Below, piece by piece: positions 1 through 7,049 of a stretch of DNA of 9,141 bases. The stretch is from positions 1 to 9,141 of the forward strand of contig JASLXP010001120.1 of assembly GCA_030740295.1 (NCBI GenBank). Reading direction: 5' to 3'. The notes under the pieces were generated by a model. It did not search any database and was not told where the DNA came from. It saw nothing but the letters and a program-made list of their open reading frames with translations. Position numbers and translations under genes: made by a program. Within the stretch, counting starts at the first letter, position 1, and the number at the start of each line of letters is the position of its first letter. This DNA is from Planctomycetota bacterium (GTDB lineage Bacteria; Planctomycetota; PUPC01; JACPCR01).

Positions 1-1289
1 CGAATGAACGCAGCGGGCACGACATCAGCCTCGAGGTCGATATCGATGCGGGCGTGAGTATTGAAAAGCTCTGGAGTGCCAGCCATGCGATAGCGCCCAA
101 AAAGCTGAGCGACAGCCGTAGAAAAGTCATGCTCTCTCAGCACGACAGCATTCCAAATAAAGACTTCGTGCTCCGTTACCGCGTCGCTGGTGCAAAGATC
201 AAAACAGCCCTGCTCGTCCACCGTGCTCCCCGGGGCCGCTTCTTCACGCTGATGCTCCAGCCACCGGCAGAACTGGCGCAGGTCGAACGCACGGCCCGCG
301 AGATGATCTTTGTGCTTGACTGTTCGGGCAGCATGAGCGGCGCGCCGATTCGCAAGGCAAAAGCCGCGATCACTCGGGCGATCAAGAAGCTGCGTCCATC
401 GGACACATTTCAGATCATCAGATTCTCGAACAATGCCTCGCAGCTTGGTGCAAGGCCCATCCTCGCGACCCCGGCAAATGTCAGAAAGGGGCTCAATTTC
501 GTGAACGGTCTCAGCGGCAGCGGCGGCACTCAGATGATTGAAGGCATCAAGGCCGCGCTCGATTTTCCACATGCGGAGGAACGCTTCCGCATCGTGTCGT
601 TCATGACGGACGGCTTCATCGGTAACGACCGGGAAATCCTGGGCGAGGTGCACAAGCGGTTGCGCGATTCGCGTATCTTCAGTTTCGGCGTGGGCTCTTC
701 ACCCAACCGCTACCTGCTCGAGAGAATGGCCGTCCTGGGTCACGGTGCGGCAGCGTTCATCGGCCTGGATGGGGACAGCGGTCTGGATGCCGTGGACCGC
801 TTTTATGAAATGGCTGGACACGTGGCCCTCACAGACATCAGCATCGATTGGGGAAACATGAAAGTCCAGGACGCCTACCCGCGGCTCCAGCCTGACCTTT
901 TCGTGGGGCGTCCGGTCGTACTGACTGGGCGATATGACGGCCAGGGCAGAACGAGCATCACCATCAACGGCCGGGCCGGAGGAAAGATGGTGAGCTACAA
1001 ACTCGACGTCGATCTCGATGAGGCAAGCGTGCATCAGGGCCTGCCATTCGTCTGGGCCCGCTCCCGCATCGCGGACCTCGCAGATCGTGCGACCTGGCAG
1101 AAAGAAAATAGCCATGAGCTGAGCACGGGCATCCTGGGCACGGCGCTCGAATTCGGCCTGATGTCTGAGTTCACCTCTTTCATCGCGGTGGATTCGATGA
1201 CCAAGACTGCGGGCGCATTCGGCACAACTGTGGCGGTGCCGGTACCTGTTCCCGCAGGTGTGAGATACGAGACAACGGTGGGGCGTTGA
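1..1289 (+). CDS. VIT/von Willebrand factor A domain protein, 5' end outside the window
   Basis: The reading frame is open from nt 3 to the stop at 1287-1289. The first visible residues (SLEVDIDAG just before the GTG at nt 54) already look like the end of a VIT (inter-alpha-trypsin) domain, so that GTG is internal and the true start lies upstream. A VWA domain follows at about nt 300-830. Its metal-ion-dependent adhesion site is intact: DCSGS at 318-332, the Thr at 528-530 and the TDG Asp at 609-611. The C-terminal part has the family signature around FTSFIAVDS (about 1170-1196) and ends in a VPVPVPAG stretch. Family members are usually envelope-associated and bind ligands or partner proteins through the metal site. 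Here the protein stops right after the domain, with no C-terminal membrane helix and no sorting signal. A signal peptide, if any, is outside the window. The family is secure; the ligand and role are unknown. Confidence 0.9.
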   Translation, partial: NERSGHDISLEVDIDAGVSIEKLWSASHAIAPKKLSDSRRKVMLSQHDSIPNKDFVLRYRVAGAKIKTALLVHRAPRGRFFTLMLQPPAELAQVERTAREMIFVLDCSGSMSGAPIRKAKAAITRAIKKLRPSDTFQIIRFSNNASQLGARPILATPANVRKGLNFVNGLSGSGGTQMIEGIKAALDFPHAEERFRIVSFMTDGFIGNDREILGEVHKRLRDSRIFSFGVGSSPNRYLLERMAVLGHGAAAFIGLDGDSGLDAVDRFYEMAGHVALTDISIDWGNMKVQDAYPRLQPDLFVGRPVVLTGRYDGQGRTSITINGRAGGKMVSYKLDVDLDEASVHQGLPFVWARSRIADLADRATWQKENSHELSTGILGTALEFGLMSEFTSFIAVDSMTKTAGAFGTTVAVPVPVPAGVRYETTVGR

Positions 1290-1362
1290 TACGTCATAGT
1301 GCTGACGCTCCGCGGCAGCTCTGATTCGTTTCGGAAAGCCGAGACCACAAAGCAGAAGGACG

Positions 1363-1404
1363 ACAAGACAGTGGGCGCGTCGTAGAGAGCACCCGCTGTC
1401 TTGT
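1363..1404. terminator. 13-bp hairpin between convergent genes, possible bidirectional terminator
   Basis: The arms at 1363-1375 (ACAAGACAGTGGG) and 1392-1404 (CCCGCTGTCTTGT) pair over 13 bp with a single G-U wobble and a 16-nt loop. It lies between the stop codons of two convergent genes (1289 on +, 1490 on -), where a shared terminator is expected. Neither side has a clear run of T, so it is not a textbook intrinsic terminator. The stem is seen directly; the function is inferred. Confidence 0.55.
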
Positions 1405-1489
1405 GTGTGGGGGGTGGGACGGTTTGTGCGGCTGGGACATGCCGCGGTGGGGTAAACAGATGCGCCTGGGAGGTGGCGCGAATCTCCTT

Positions 1490-4400
1490 TTATTTATTGA
1501 CCGAAAGATTTATCTGGTTACCGGGACGCAGACGTTTCACGTCACGGATTGACAGGTCATTGACTTTGGCCACATCCTTCCAAAGCATCGGATCACCGAG
1601 CTCTCGTTTGCAGATGACCCAGAGGCTCTCGCCTTTCTTGATGGTGTACATCTTTTTGGCCGATCCCGGATCTGGCTCTGATGATTCCGCAGGGGTGAGT
1701 GCTCCGAGGAGCGGAATGGACCTGGTTTCTTCTTCGGGCTTATTCACTGCCGGCTCGACAGGCGCAGCAGCGTCCCCTGCCGGGGCGATCTCCTGCTGCT
1801 CGCGGTACGGCTCTAATTCCTGGATATCCTCGGTTCCCGTTGATTCCGCCGGTGTGTCATTCGATCCCGCGACCTCCTCATCCTGGCCTTCTGCAGCAGG
1901 TCCGGCGGGTGCAGGCTGCGGATCAGCAGTACCCGCTCCCGCATCTCCGGGTGCCGTGCTCTCACCCGGTGTCGGGCTCTCATCAGCGCCCGCCTGATCT
2001 TCTGCAGGCTCTCCCACTTCATCCTGCCGTTCGTTCACCGGTGCTGCCGGCGGTGAAGGCGCCGGCGCGGGGTTCATTCTTGCCAGCTCCTGGATTGTCA
2101 ACGGCTGGCCTGGCTGCGCTTGTGGCTGCCTTATCGAGTACAGCCCAAGCGCGGCGATGAGCGCTACCGCGGCAGCATGAACGTAAATATGCCGATTCCT
2201 GATGGCCTCGACCTGGTCACGCTCTTCAACCTGTTCTTCACGAACGAGTCGTAACTGGCGCTGAGTCTGCTCCAGTTCCTCGACTTGATCCTGATAGTCA
2301 CGCTCCTTGTCTTGAAGACGTTGTTCGAACCCAACCACTGAGGTCGAACTGTCTTCCAGTGCACTGGCCAGCCGTTGCACTTCTTCCTGCACATGCTCCT
2401 TCTCACCGTATACCCGCTGTAATTCTTCGCTGACGTCATCCCTCTCGTTCAGATACTTGTCCCGCGCGTTAAGCGCCTCTGGAATTTCAATCTCCGACAT
2501 CCTTTCAAGCTCTTCCTTCTGAGAATCGAGCATCTGGCCCAGGGCCTCGTTGCGCTCGTTCGCCTGGTTCAGGTCTTCTGTGAGGGCATCCTGCCGCTCC
2601 AGGCTTTCGAGCACTTCCATCTCTCGTCCGGAAAGCTCTTCTCTGCTGTCTTCGAGCTGAGTTTCGAGAGAAACTGCCTGCTCATAGAGTTTGTTTTGCG
2701 CTGCGCGGCTCTCTTCCTCAACCTGGGCCATCAACAGCGTCATGTGCTCTTCAGTGCTGAGGACTTGAGACTGCAGATCGTGAATCTGCTTCTCCTTGTT
2801 CTCATGATCGCGTGAGAGCTTTCGAGTCTTCTTGCGTTCATTGGACAGCTCGCCTGTGAGCATGTCACGCTCGCGCTCCAGCGAAGGGATGACTTCGTTT
2901 CGAAGGGAATCAATCTCTGATTGCTTCTCCTGGATTTCGCGCTCGAACTCGGCACTGCCTGTATCCAGTTGACTGAGCTGATGTGAGATCTGGCCGTGCT
3001 GGTCTTCAATCTCCTGGAGTTGCTGAGACCGCTGCTGCATGTCGGCCTGCTCGGCATCCAGCTTAATCTTCATTTCATCCACGAGGTCAGCATTCAATGA
3101 TTCATGGTTGCTTAAGTCATTCTCGAACTGCCTCGATGCCTGCTCTGCCTTGAGCTGGGTTTCGTTCAGCCTGAAATACAGCTCTTCAATTTCCTCGCGA
3201 TGCTGCATGTCGCGGAGGGACATTTCTTCATGATCCGCTTTTACCTTTGCCAGTTCCTGTTCGAGCTGGTCTTTCTCGATACGGACACTCTCGTGGGCAG
3301 CCATGGCGTCTTCGAGCACTTGCTCCAGCGTTTCGGCATGTTGAACAGAGTGGGCGAGATCGGCTTCGGCTTCGCTCAGACCGCGTTCGAACTGCTGCTG
3401 CTGTTCAGGGCCTGCATCCACGGCTTCAGCAACTTCTGCATCCTGAACATCCGCACTCGCTCTCTCAATATTCGCACGGGCATTTTCCAGCTCATCCTCA
3501 AGGACGGCCGTTCGTGCCTGCAGGCCCTGGTTGGCGGATTCCGTTTCGCCGAGCGATGCCTGCAATTGCTCCATCTGGGAGCGGACACTTTCATACGCGT
3601 TGTGTTTATTCGAAAGCTCCTGCAGTGTGCGCTGGTTGCTTTCCACCAGATCGCGGATGGCGCGCTCTTCCTGTTGCAGTGATTCTTCCTGGTCCTGGAT
3701 TTTCGCCAGTGCCAGCTCCAGTTCCGTCTCAACATTCTCCACTTCGTCGACTCGATGCTGCAGCCTGCTTACCTCCTCCAACTGCAGTTGCATCCGCTCT
3801 TCGAGCTCGGCGATGTGCCCGGTGGAGAGGACCATCCATTCCTGATGGATGTGGCTGATCTCTTCGCTTTCTGTCTTGAGTGCTTCCTCTCTCTTCTCTG
3901 CGGATTCCTGAAGCTCGTTCAGCTTGATCTGTTTGAGATCGATCTCTTTCTTTTCCGTCTCGACGAGTTGGGCAAGCTCCGCATTTTCTGTCTGCAGACG
4001 CAGGTGCTCGTCGCGGAGGTCATCGATTTCGAACCGCATCTCTTCGGGGACCGGTTGCTGTTCGATCTTTTCGCCCTGCATCTGGATCGATGCACGAAGA
4101 TGCTCCATTTCCTTCTGAGTGGCTTCGTTCGCGGTCTGTGCTTCATGCAGCCTGGCTTGGGCTGACCCGAGTTCCTGCTTGAGCGCGTCGCTTCTAAGCT
4201 TCTCGTCCGTATTAGCTTCGATGCGAGACTGCAGCCTTTCCACCTGGTGCTCAAGGGCTTCGAGCTTACGCTGATAATCGACCTCAAGAGACTGCCATTC
4301 CGCACGGCTTTCGTTCAACCGCTGCTGGATGGTGGAACTGTCGGTGCCGGTAGTCTGGAGCTCCTCCAATTGGGTCCGAAGGGAATCACTGAGGATTTCA

Positions 4401-5680
4401 AGCTCGGATATCTGTTTCAGATATTCCTCCTCAACACCTTTGTGGATCTCTTTCTCGGCGCTGAGCTGATCCTGAATGCTGTCCGTGTGAGCGGCTTTGG
4501 CTTCGGCTTCGCTCAAGAACTGTTTGAGGGCATCGATCTGCTTTTCAAGATCGGCGATCTGGTTGGTGTACTCCTTCTCGAGCCCGAGACGTCTGACCTC
4601 TTCGGCCTGGAGACGCGATTGGATTTCCACGAGCTGCTGGCCGGTCTCGTCGGCTTGCCCTGTCTGAGCCTTCAGAGTTTCGAGATGGCCTTCGAGGAGT
4701 GAGATCTGTTCCTGGTACTCCGCATCCAGCGATTCGTTGCGAGATGCTTCTTCTTCGAGCCTCTTCTGGAGACCTTCGATTTGCTCGCCGCGCTCGGTGG
4801 CTTCTTCCAGTTGTCCTTGCATGAACTGAACAATTTTGTCGATGTCGTTCAGCTCCTTCTGGTATTCGGCTTGGACCTTTTTGCGGAGGTTGCGCTCCTC
4901 ATTGAGCTCGAAGTCGAAATCTGCCCGCTGCTGTTTTGAGATGCCCTGAATGGTTCTCAGCTCTGAATTCAGTCGCGCAATTTCATCCTGGGCAGATTTC
5001 AGGAACTGGTTCATCTCGACCAATTCATCCGCCTGCTCGGCAAGCTGGCTGGAGCTATCCTGCGCGTCGTGGCGAATTCGTTCTATTTCGTGATATGCCT
5101 CTTCGAGCAGCCGTTCTTTGTCAGAGAGCGTTTTGGCAATTGCTTCGAGCTGTTCCACTCTTGCCTCGCCTGTGGCAGCTTCCGCGGCGCCATTCTGATG
5201 GGCCAACTCCTCCAGCCTCGCTTCATATTCAGCGACGACACTATCCCTGGCCTGCAATAATTCCTGCTCGCGCTTTTGCAGAGAATCGACCGCGACGCTG
5301 AGCCTGGCCACATGGCTTTCGAGCTCGTTGATCTGACTCTTGCGCTTCCAGATCTCATCTTTGGCCTGCTGATGCAGTTCAATCTGCTGTTGCTCGAACT
5401 TGTCCGATTGACCGGCCAGTTTTTCCTCGAGATGACTGGTCAGTTCTTTCAGCCGCTGAACATCACGCTCACGCTGGGTGAGTTCTTTCGAGATAAATGC
5501 GAGCTCGGACTCGCGAGCCTTCAGCTCTTTGGCCAGGCTCTCAGTTTCATCTTTTGCGTTGCCTGTCGAGCTGCCGATCAAGCCCTGAAGTTCCGCAATC
5601 CTTTCCTCCTTCTGTTTCAGGAGGCCTTCAAGCTGGGCAATCTTCTCCAGAAGTTCAGCTTCTGCGAGTTCGTCGAACAT
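1490..5680 (-). CDS. Giant coiled-coil membrane protein with C-terminal LysM domain
   Basis: The protein has 1396 residues. Residues 1 to about 1160 are Glu/Gln/Leu-rich with continuous heptads, typical of a long parallel coiled coil. They include an exact 49-residue repeat (272-516) and a few proline interruptions (about 543-545, 932, 1067). One hydrophobic segment follows (about 1165-1183, IYVHAAAVALIAALGLYSI). Then come about 160 residues of Pro/Ala/Glu/Gly-rich linker and a LysM domain (1345-1396, KKGESLWVICK...LGDPMLWKDV...LRPGNQI). With no N-terminal signal peptide, the likely topology is cytoplasmic rod, single membrane pass, periplasmic linker and peptidoglycan-binding LysM. The ATG at 5680 is chosen because AAGGGGA lies 5 nt upstream; a TTG 13 codons earlier also fits the frame but lacks such support. 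The only cysteine I see is in the LysM (about 1357). I do not recognise a named family. A scaffold or morphogenesis role is inference; a generic SMC- or myosin-like similarity would reflect composition only. Confidence 0.93.
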   Translation of the reverse strand: MFDELAEAELLEKIAQLEGLLKQKEERIAELQGLIGSSTGNAKDETESLAKELKARESELAFISKELTQRERDVQRLKELTSHLEEKLAGQSDKFEQQQIELHQQAKDEIWKRKSQINELESHVARLSVAVDSLQKREQELLQARDSVVAEYEARLEELAHQNGAAEAATGEARVEQLEAIAKTLSDKERLLEEAYHEIERIRHDAQDSSSQLAEQADELVEMNQFLKSAQDEIARLNSELRTIQGISKQQRADFDFELNEERNLRKKVQAEYQKELNDIDKIVQFMQGQLEEATERGEQIEGLQKRLEEEASRNESLDAEYQEQISLLEGHLETLKAQTGQADETGQQLVEIQSRLQAEEVRRLGLEKEYTNQIADLEKQIDALKQFLSEAEAKAAHTDSIQDQLSAEKEIHKGVEEEYLKQISELEILSDSLRTQLEELQTTGTDSSTIQQRLNESRAEWQSLEVDYQRKLEALEHQVERLQSRIEANTDEKLRSDALKQELGSAQARLHEAQTANEATQKEMEHLRASIQMQGEKIEQQPVPEEMRFEIDDLRDEHLRLQTENAELAQLVETEKKEIDLKQIKLNELQESAEKREEALKTESEEISHIHQEWMVLSTGHIAELEERMQLQLEEVSRLQHRVDEVENVETELELALAKIQDQEESLQQEERAIRDLVESNQRTLQELSNKHNAYESVRSQMEQLQASLGETESANQGLQARTAVLEDELENARANIERASADVQDAEVAEAVDAGPEQQQQFERGLSEAEADLAHSVQHAETLEQVLEDAMAAHESVRIEKDQLEQELAKVKADHEEMSLRDMQHREEIEELYFRLNETQLKAEQASRQFENDLSNHESLNADLVDEMKIKLDAEQADMQQRSQQLQEIEDQHGQISHQLSQLDTGSAEFEREIQEKQSEIDSLRNEVIPSLERERDMLTGELSNERKKTRKLSRDHENKEKQIHDLQSQVLSTEEHMTLLMAQVEEESRAAQNKLYEQAVSLETQLEDSREELSGREMEVLESLERQDALTEDLNQANERNEALGQMLDSQKEELERMSEIEIPEALNARDKYLNERDDVSEELQRVYGEKEHVQEEVQRLASALEDSSTSVVGFEQRLQDKERDYQDQVEELEQTQRQLRLVREEQVEERDQVEAIRNRHIYVHAAAVALIAALGLYSIRQPQAQPGQPLTIQELARMNPAPAPSPPAAPVNERQDEVGEPAEDQAGADESPTPGESTAPGDAGAGTADPQPAPAGPAAEGQDEEVAGSNDTPAESTGTEDIQELEPYREQQEIAPAGDAAAPVEPAVNKPEEETRSIPLLGALTPAESSEPDPGSAKKMYTIKKGESLWVICKRELGDPMLWKDVAKVNDLSIRDVKRLRPGNQINLSVNK
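4133..4867 (-). repeat. Five tandem 49-residue (147-bp) units inside the coiled-coil gene
   Basis: Units start at residues 272, 321, 370, 419 and 468 (nt 4867, 4720, 4573, 4426 and 4279 going down), each exactly 49 residues with no gaps. Shared positions: 1 acidic (E/D), 2 Tyr, 6 Ile/Leu, 9 Ile/Leu, 10 acidic, 16 Leu/Met, 33 Ile/Leu, 34 Gln (Lys in unit 5), 37 Leu, and 47 Leu/Val (Ala in unit 5). The opening motifs are EYQKEL, EYQEQI, EYTNQI, EYLKQI and DYQRKL. The second motif is LQKRL, IQSRL, IQDQL, IQQRL and LKQEL. The last unit is the most diverged. The 17 residues before unit 1 also match the tail of a unit. Confidence 0.85.
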
Positions 5681-5685
5681 GGTAG

Positions 5686-5692
5686 TCCCCTT
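5686..5692 (-). promoter_or_regulatory. Ribosome binding site that fixes the start of the coiled-coil gene
   Basis: Read on the - strand, AAGGGGA lies 5 nt before the ATG at 5680-5678. It is the only purine-rich Shine-Dalgarno-like stretch near the possible starts, which favours this ATG over the in-frame TTG at 5719. Confidence 0.6.
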
Positions 5693-5837
5693 ATCAAAAT
5701 TGGCGCGCGAACAGCCCAAGCGCCCGGCAACGTCTTGTGCCGAACGATTAACCCTTTAGTGCAACTCCGGAGATTCCGGGGGTTTTGACGAACGCCAACC
5801 CATGGCGGGCTGGGTGCAGAGAGGACAACCGATTGGA

Positions 5838-5865
5838 GAAAGCTGTTTGAGAGATGACAGCTTTC
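5838..5865. repeat. Perfect 9-bp inverted repeat, possible operator
   Basis: GAAAGCTGT at 5838-5846 is exactly inverted as ACAGCTTTC at 5857-5865, with a 10-bp spacer. It lies about 160 bp upstream of the coiled-coil start, where a regulator site would be plausible. There is no T-run, so a terminator is unlikely. The symmetry is seen directly; the role is a guess. Confidence 0.4.
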
Positions 5866-5946
5866 GCTCGGCTGCGATGGTGTGTGTGTCAGGCAGGTTG
5901 TTATGTTGTGCGGTGCTGAGGGGACAGCGTGCACTTTGAGGCGGGT

Positions 5947-5962
5947 TTGGCCAAGCGGCCAA
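5947..5962. repeat. Short inverted repeat TTGGCC-N4-GGCCAA
   Basis: The 6-bp arms at 5947-5952 and 5957-5962 are a perfect inversion around AAGC. It may be an operator or a small hairpin, or chance at this length. Confidence 0.3.
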
Positions 5963-6150
5963 CGTCAGGACGAATGAAGCATTAAAGTTATATGTCCTTT
6001 TGTGTCAAGAGAAAACCGATGAATGAAGTATTTTTGTTCTTTATTCGCCGTCCGAAATCTCATAGTTTGCGATTGGGACCTCTCCTCTGTTTCTTTTCAA
6101 TGCCAAAAAAGCTAGCGAAGCTTCGCCTCAAACCGTCGAGTTGCTCGCTT

Positions 6151-6244
6151 GGGCGCGCCGGCACCTTGCCGGCATCTCGGGAGTGCGTAGCACTCCGCCC
6201 GAGCGCTTCCAGCCCTCTTTTGCCGGCAGGGTGCCGGCGCGCCC
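6151..6244. mobile_element. 94-bp GC-rich inverted-repeat element (MITE/REP-like)
   Basis: The terminal arms at 6151-6173 and 6222-6244 are inverted copies of 23 bp with one difference that still pairs as G-U. Each arm contains the 8-bp palindrome GGCGCGCC (6152-6159 and 6236-6243) and the motif GCCGGC. The interior holds a second hairpin: CTCGGGAGTGC (6176-6186), loop GTA, then GCACT-CCG-CCCGAG (6190-6203), with a 3-nt bulge. It sits in AT-richer surroundings immediately upstream of the FecR-like gene. Such structured GC-rich repeats usually occur in many copies per genome; copy number cannot be seen here. No clear target-site duplication was found. Whether it is mobile, or a transcript-processing or termination element, is inference. 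Confidence 0.65.
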
Positions 6245-6308
6245 AGGAGAGGACTGCTTGAAACTTGACCCATTTTTCCAGTTTTGGGGACTTGTAGACG
6301 ACTCAACA

Positions 6309-6980
6309 ATGGCCAAGAATATTGTGATGCTCACTGTTCTGATTATCGGAATTAACTCCTGCCCCGCCGAACCGGAGTTCTTTGCGTCGTTCCGTTATTC
6401 CAGAGGTCGAGTAACACTCGAGCGAGACGGGAAATCCAAGATGGTCGGAAATCGGGCAACATTTAAGCACCATGATTTTATCTCAACCGGAGCGGGCCGC
6501 TCTGCATACATCAAATATCGTGGTCTTTCCGAACTCTGGTTGGCGCCCAACACGAAAATTCAGTTCATCTCACCAGGCGGAATTCGGCTGTTTCGAGGGG
6601 GATTACGTCTCACGGCTTCTTTCATTGAGTATCAATTTGTCGAAAGATCCTGGAGACGGTCTGATTTCTTCGATCCACTTCCAATAAAAATCCATTGTTC
6701 TGAAGGAATCATTACGGTTCGATGTAGCTACTTCATTTCCAAGGGCACGGCCGCCAGGGCCATTATTGAGGTTGGCGGTCCTGGCAATCCATGGCTTGCC
6801 ATTCTCAACGCCAACTGCGGCGTTGATCTTAACTTCCCGAGATTTAAGGATCTGAAGGAAGTCCCGTTGTCTTCAAGTTGTATCCTGCAAGGCACTAATA
6901 TTGTCGAAAGAGATTTCGCCAAACAGGCCTTCGCAGACTATTCGCGGTCTACGTTTACGGCACATTTCCGGCATCCATAA
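6309..6980 (+). CDS. Secreted FecR-like domain protein
   Basis: The protein has 223 residues. The N-terminus is a signal-peptide-like stretch (MAKNIVMLTVLIIGINSC), and Cys18 could be a lipidation site, although INSC is not an ideal lipobox. Residues 27-105 follow the FecR pattern: a beta-rich start (YSRGRVTLERDGK), then G..ATFKHHDFISTGAGRSAYI, then LWLAPNTKIQF and a GGIRLFRGGLRL strand. Residues 125-170 may be the second half of such a domain. FecR proteins usually sense periplasmic signals and control a sigma factor, but no FecI-type sigma gene, anti-sigma helix or TonB receptor is visible. Many stand-alone secreted FecR-domain proteins have no known role. The frame is open further upstream into the 94-bp repeat, but those codons have no protein-like features, so the ATG at 6309 is chosen. 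The Shine-Dalgarno site is weak. GC is visibly lower than in the flanking genes. Confidence 0.6.
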   Translation: MAKNIVMLTVLIIGINSCPAEPEFFASFRYSRGRVTLERDGKSKMVGNRATFKHHDFISTGAGRSAYIKYRGLSELWLAPNTKIQFISPGGIRLFRGGLRLTASFIEYQFVERSWRRSDFFDPLPIKIHCSEGIITVRCSYFISKGTAARAIIEVGGPGNPWLAILNANCGVDLNFPRFKDLKEVPLSSSCILQGTNIVERDFAKQAFADYSRSTFTAHFRHP

Positions 6981-7049
6981 CAGTGCCTGTTGCCAAGATC
7001 CGGACAAGCCTTCAGTTCGGTCATTCTCACGGAATTCAGAAATATATTG

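Larger units (their letters stand above)
5720..6150. other. Intergenic region between divergent genes, no convincing gene
   Basis: I see no supportable coding region here. Short open frames on both strands lack family features and have no good start signals. The region should carry the promoter of the coiled-coil gene on the - strand, but no clear -35/-10 pair can be read. The left part (to about 5960) is GC-balanced and holds two small inverted repeats, annotated separately. The right part (about 5980-6110) is AT-richer and ends in a perfect 12-bp palindrome, GCGAAGCTTCGC, at 6115-6126. Confidence 0.6.

Noticed and set aside
1401..1997. Open frames of 153-198 codons on the + strand opposite the LysM/linker part
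   Set aside because: They lie antisense to a gene with clear domains; the translations are low-complexity Ser/Ala/Pro shadows of the Pro/Ala/Glu linker codons.
3200..5788. Many + strand open frames of 60-200 codons opposite the coiled coil
   Set aside because: Antisense of Glu/Gln/Leu-rich codons rarely gives stops. The products are Phe/Leu/Ser-rich without domains or ribosome sites.
5756..5962. 68-codon - strand frame upstream of the coiled-coil gene
   Set aside because: No recognisable domain and no Shine-Dalgarno site; the overlapping frame 5617-5934 is equally featureless.
6105..6135. Palindrome next to an A-run (a T-run on the - strand) as an intrinsic terminator
   Set aside because: The stem is only 5-6 bp and no - strand gene lies upstream of it in the window to be terminated.
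5992..6261. 89-codon + strand frame and - strand frames across the 94-bp repeat
   Set aside because: Their sequence is set by the inverted repeat (AGTLPA / RRAQ-type peptides from both arms). No family features.
6141..6308. Upstream extension of the FecR-like frame into the repeat
   Set aside because: The first 56 codons would encode repeat sequence; the signal peptide starts at the ATG at 6309.
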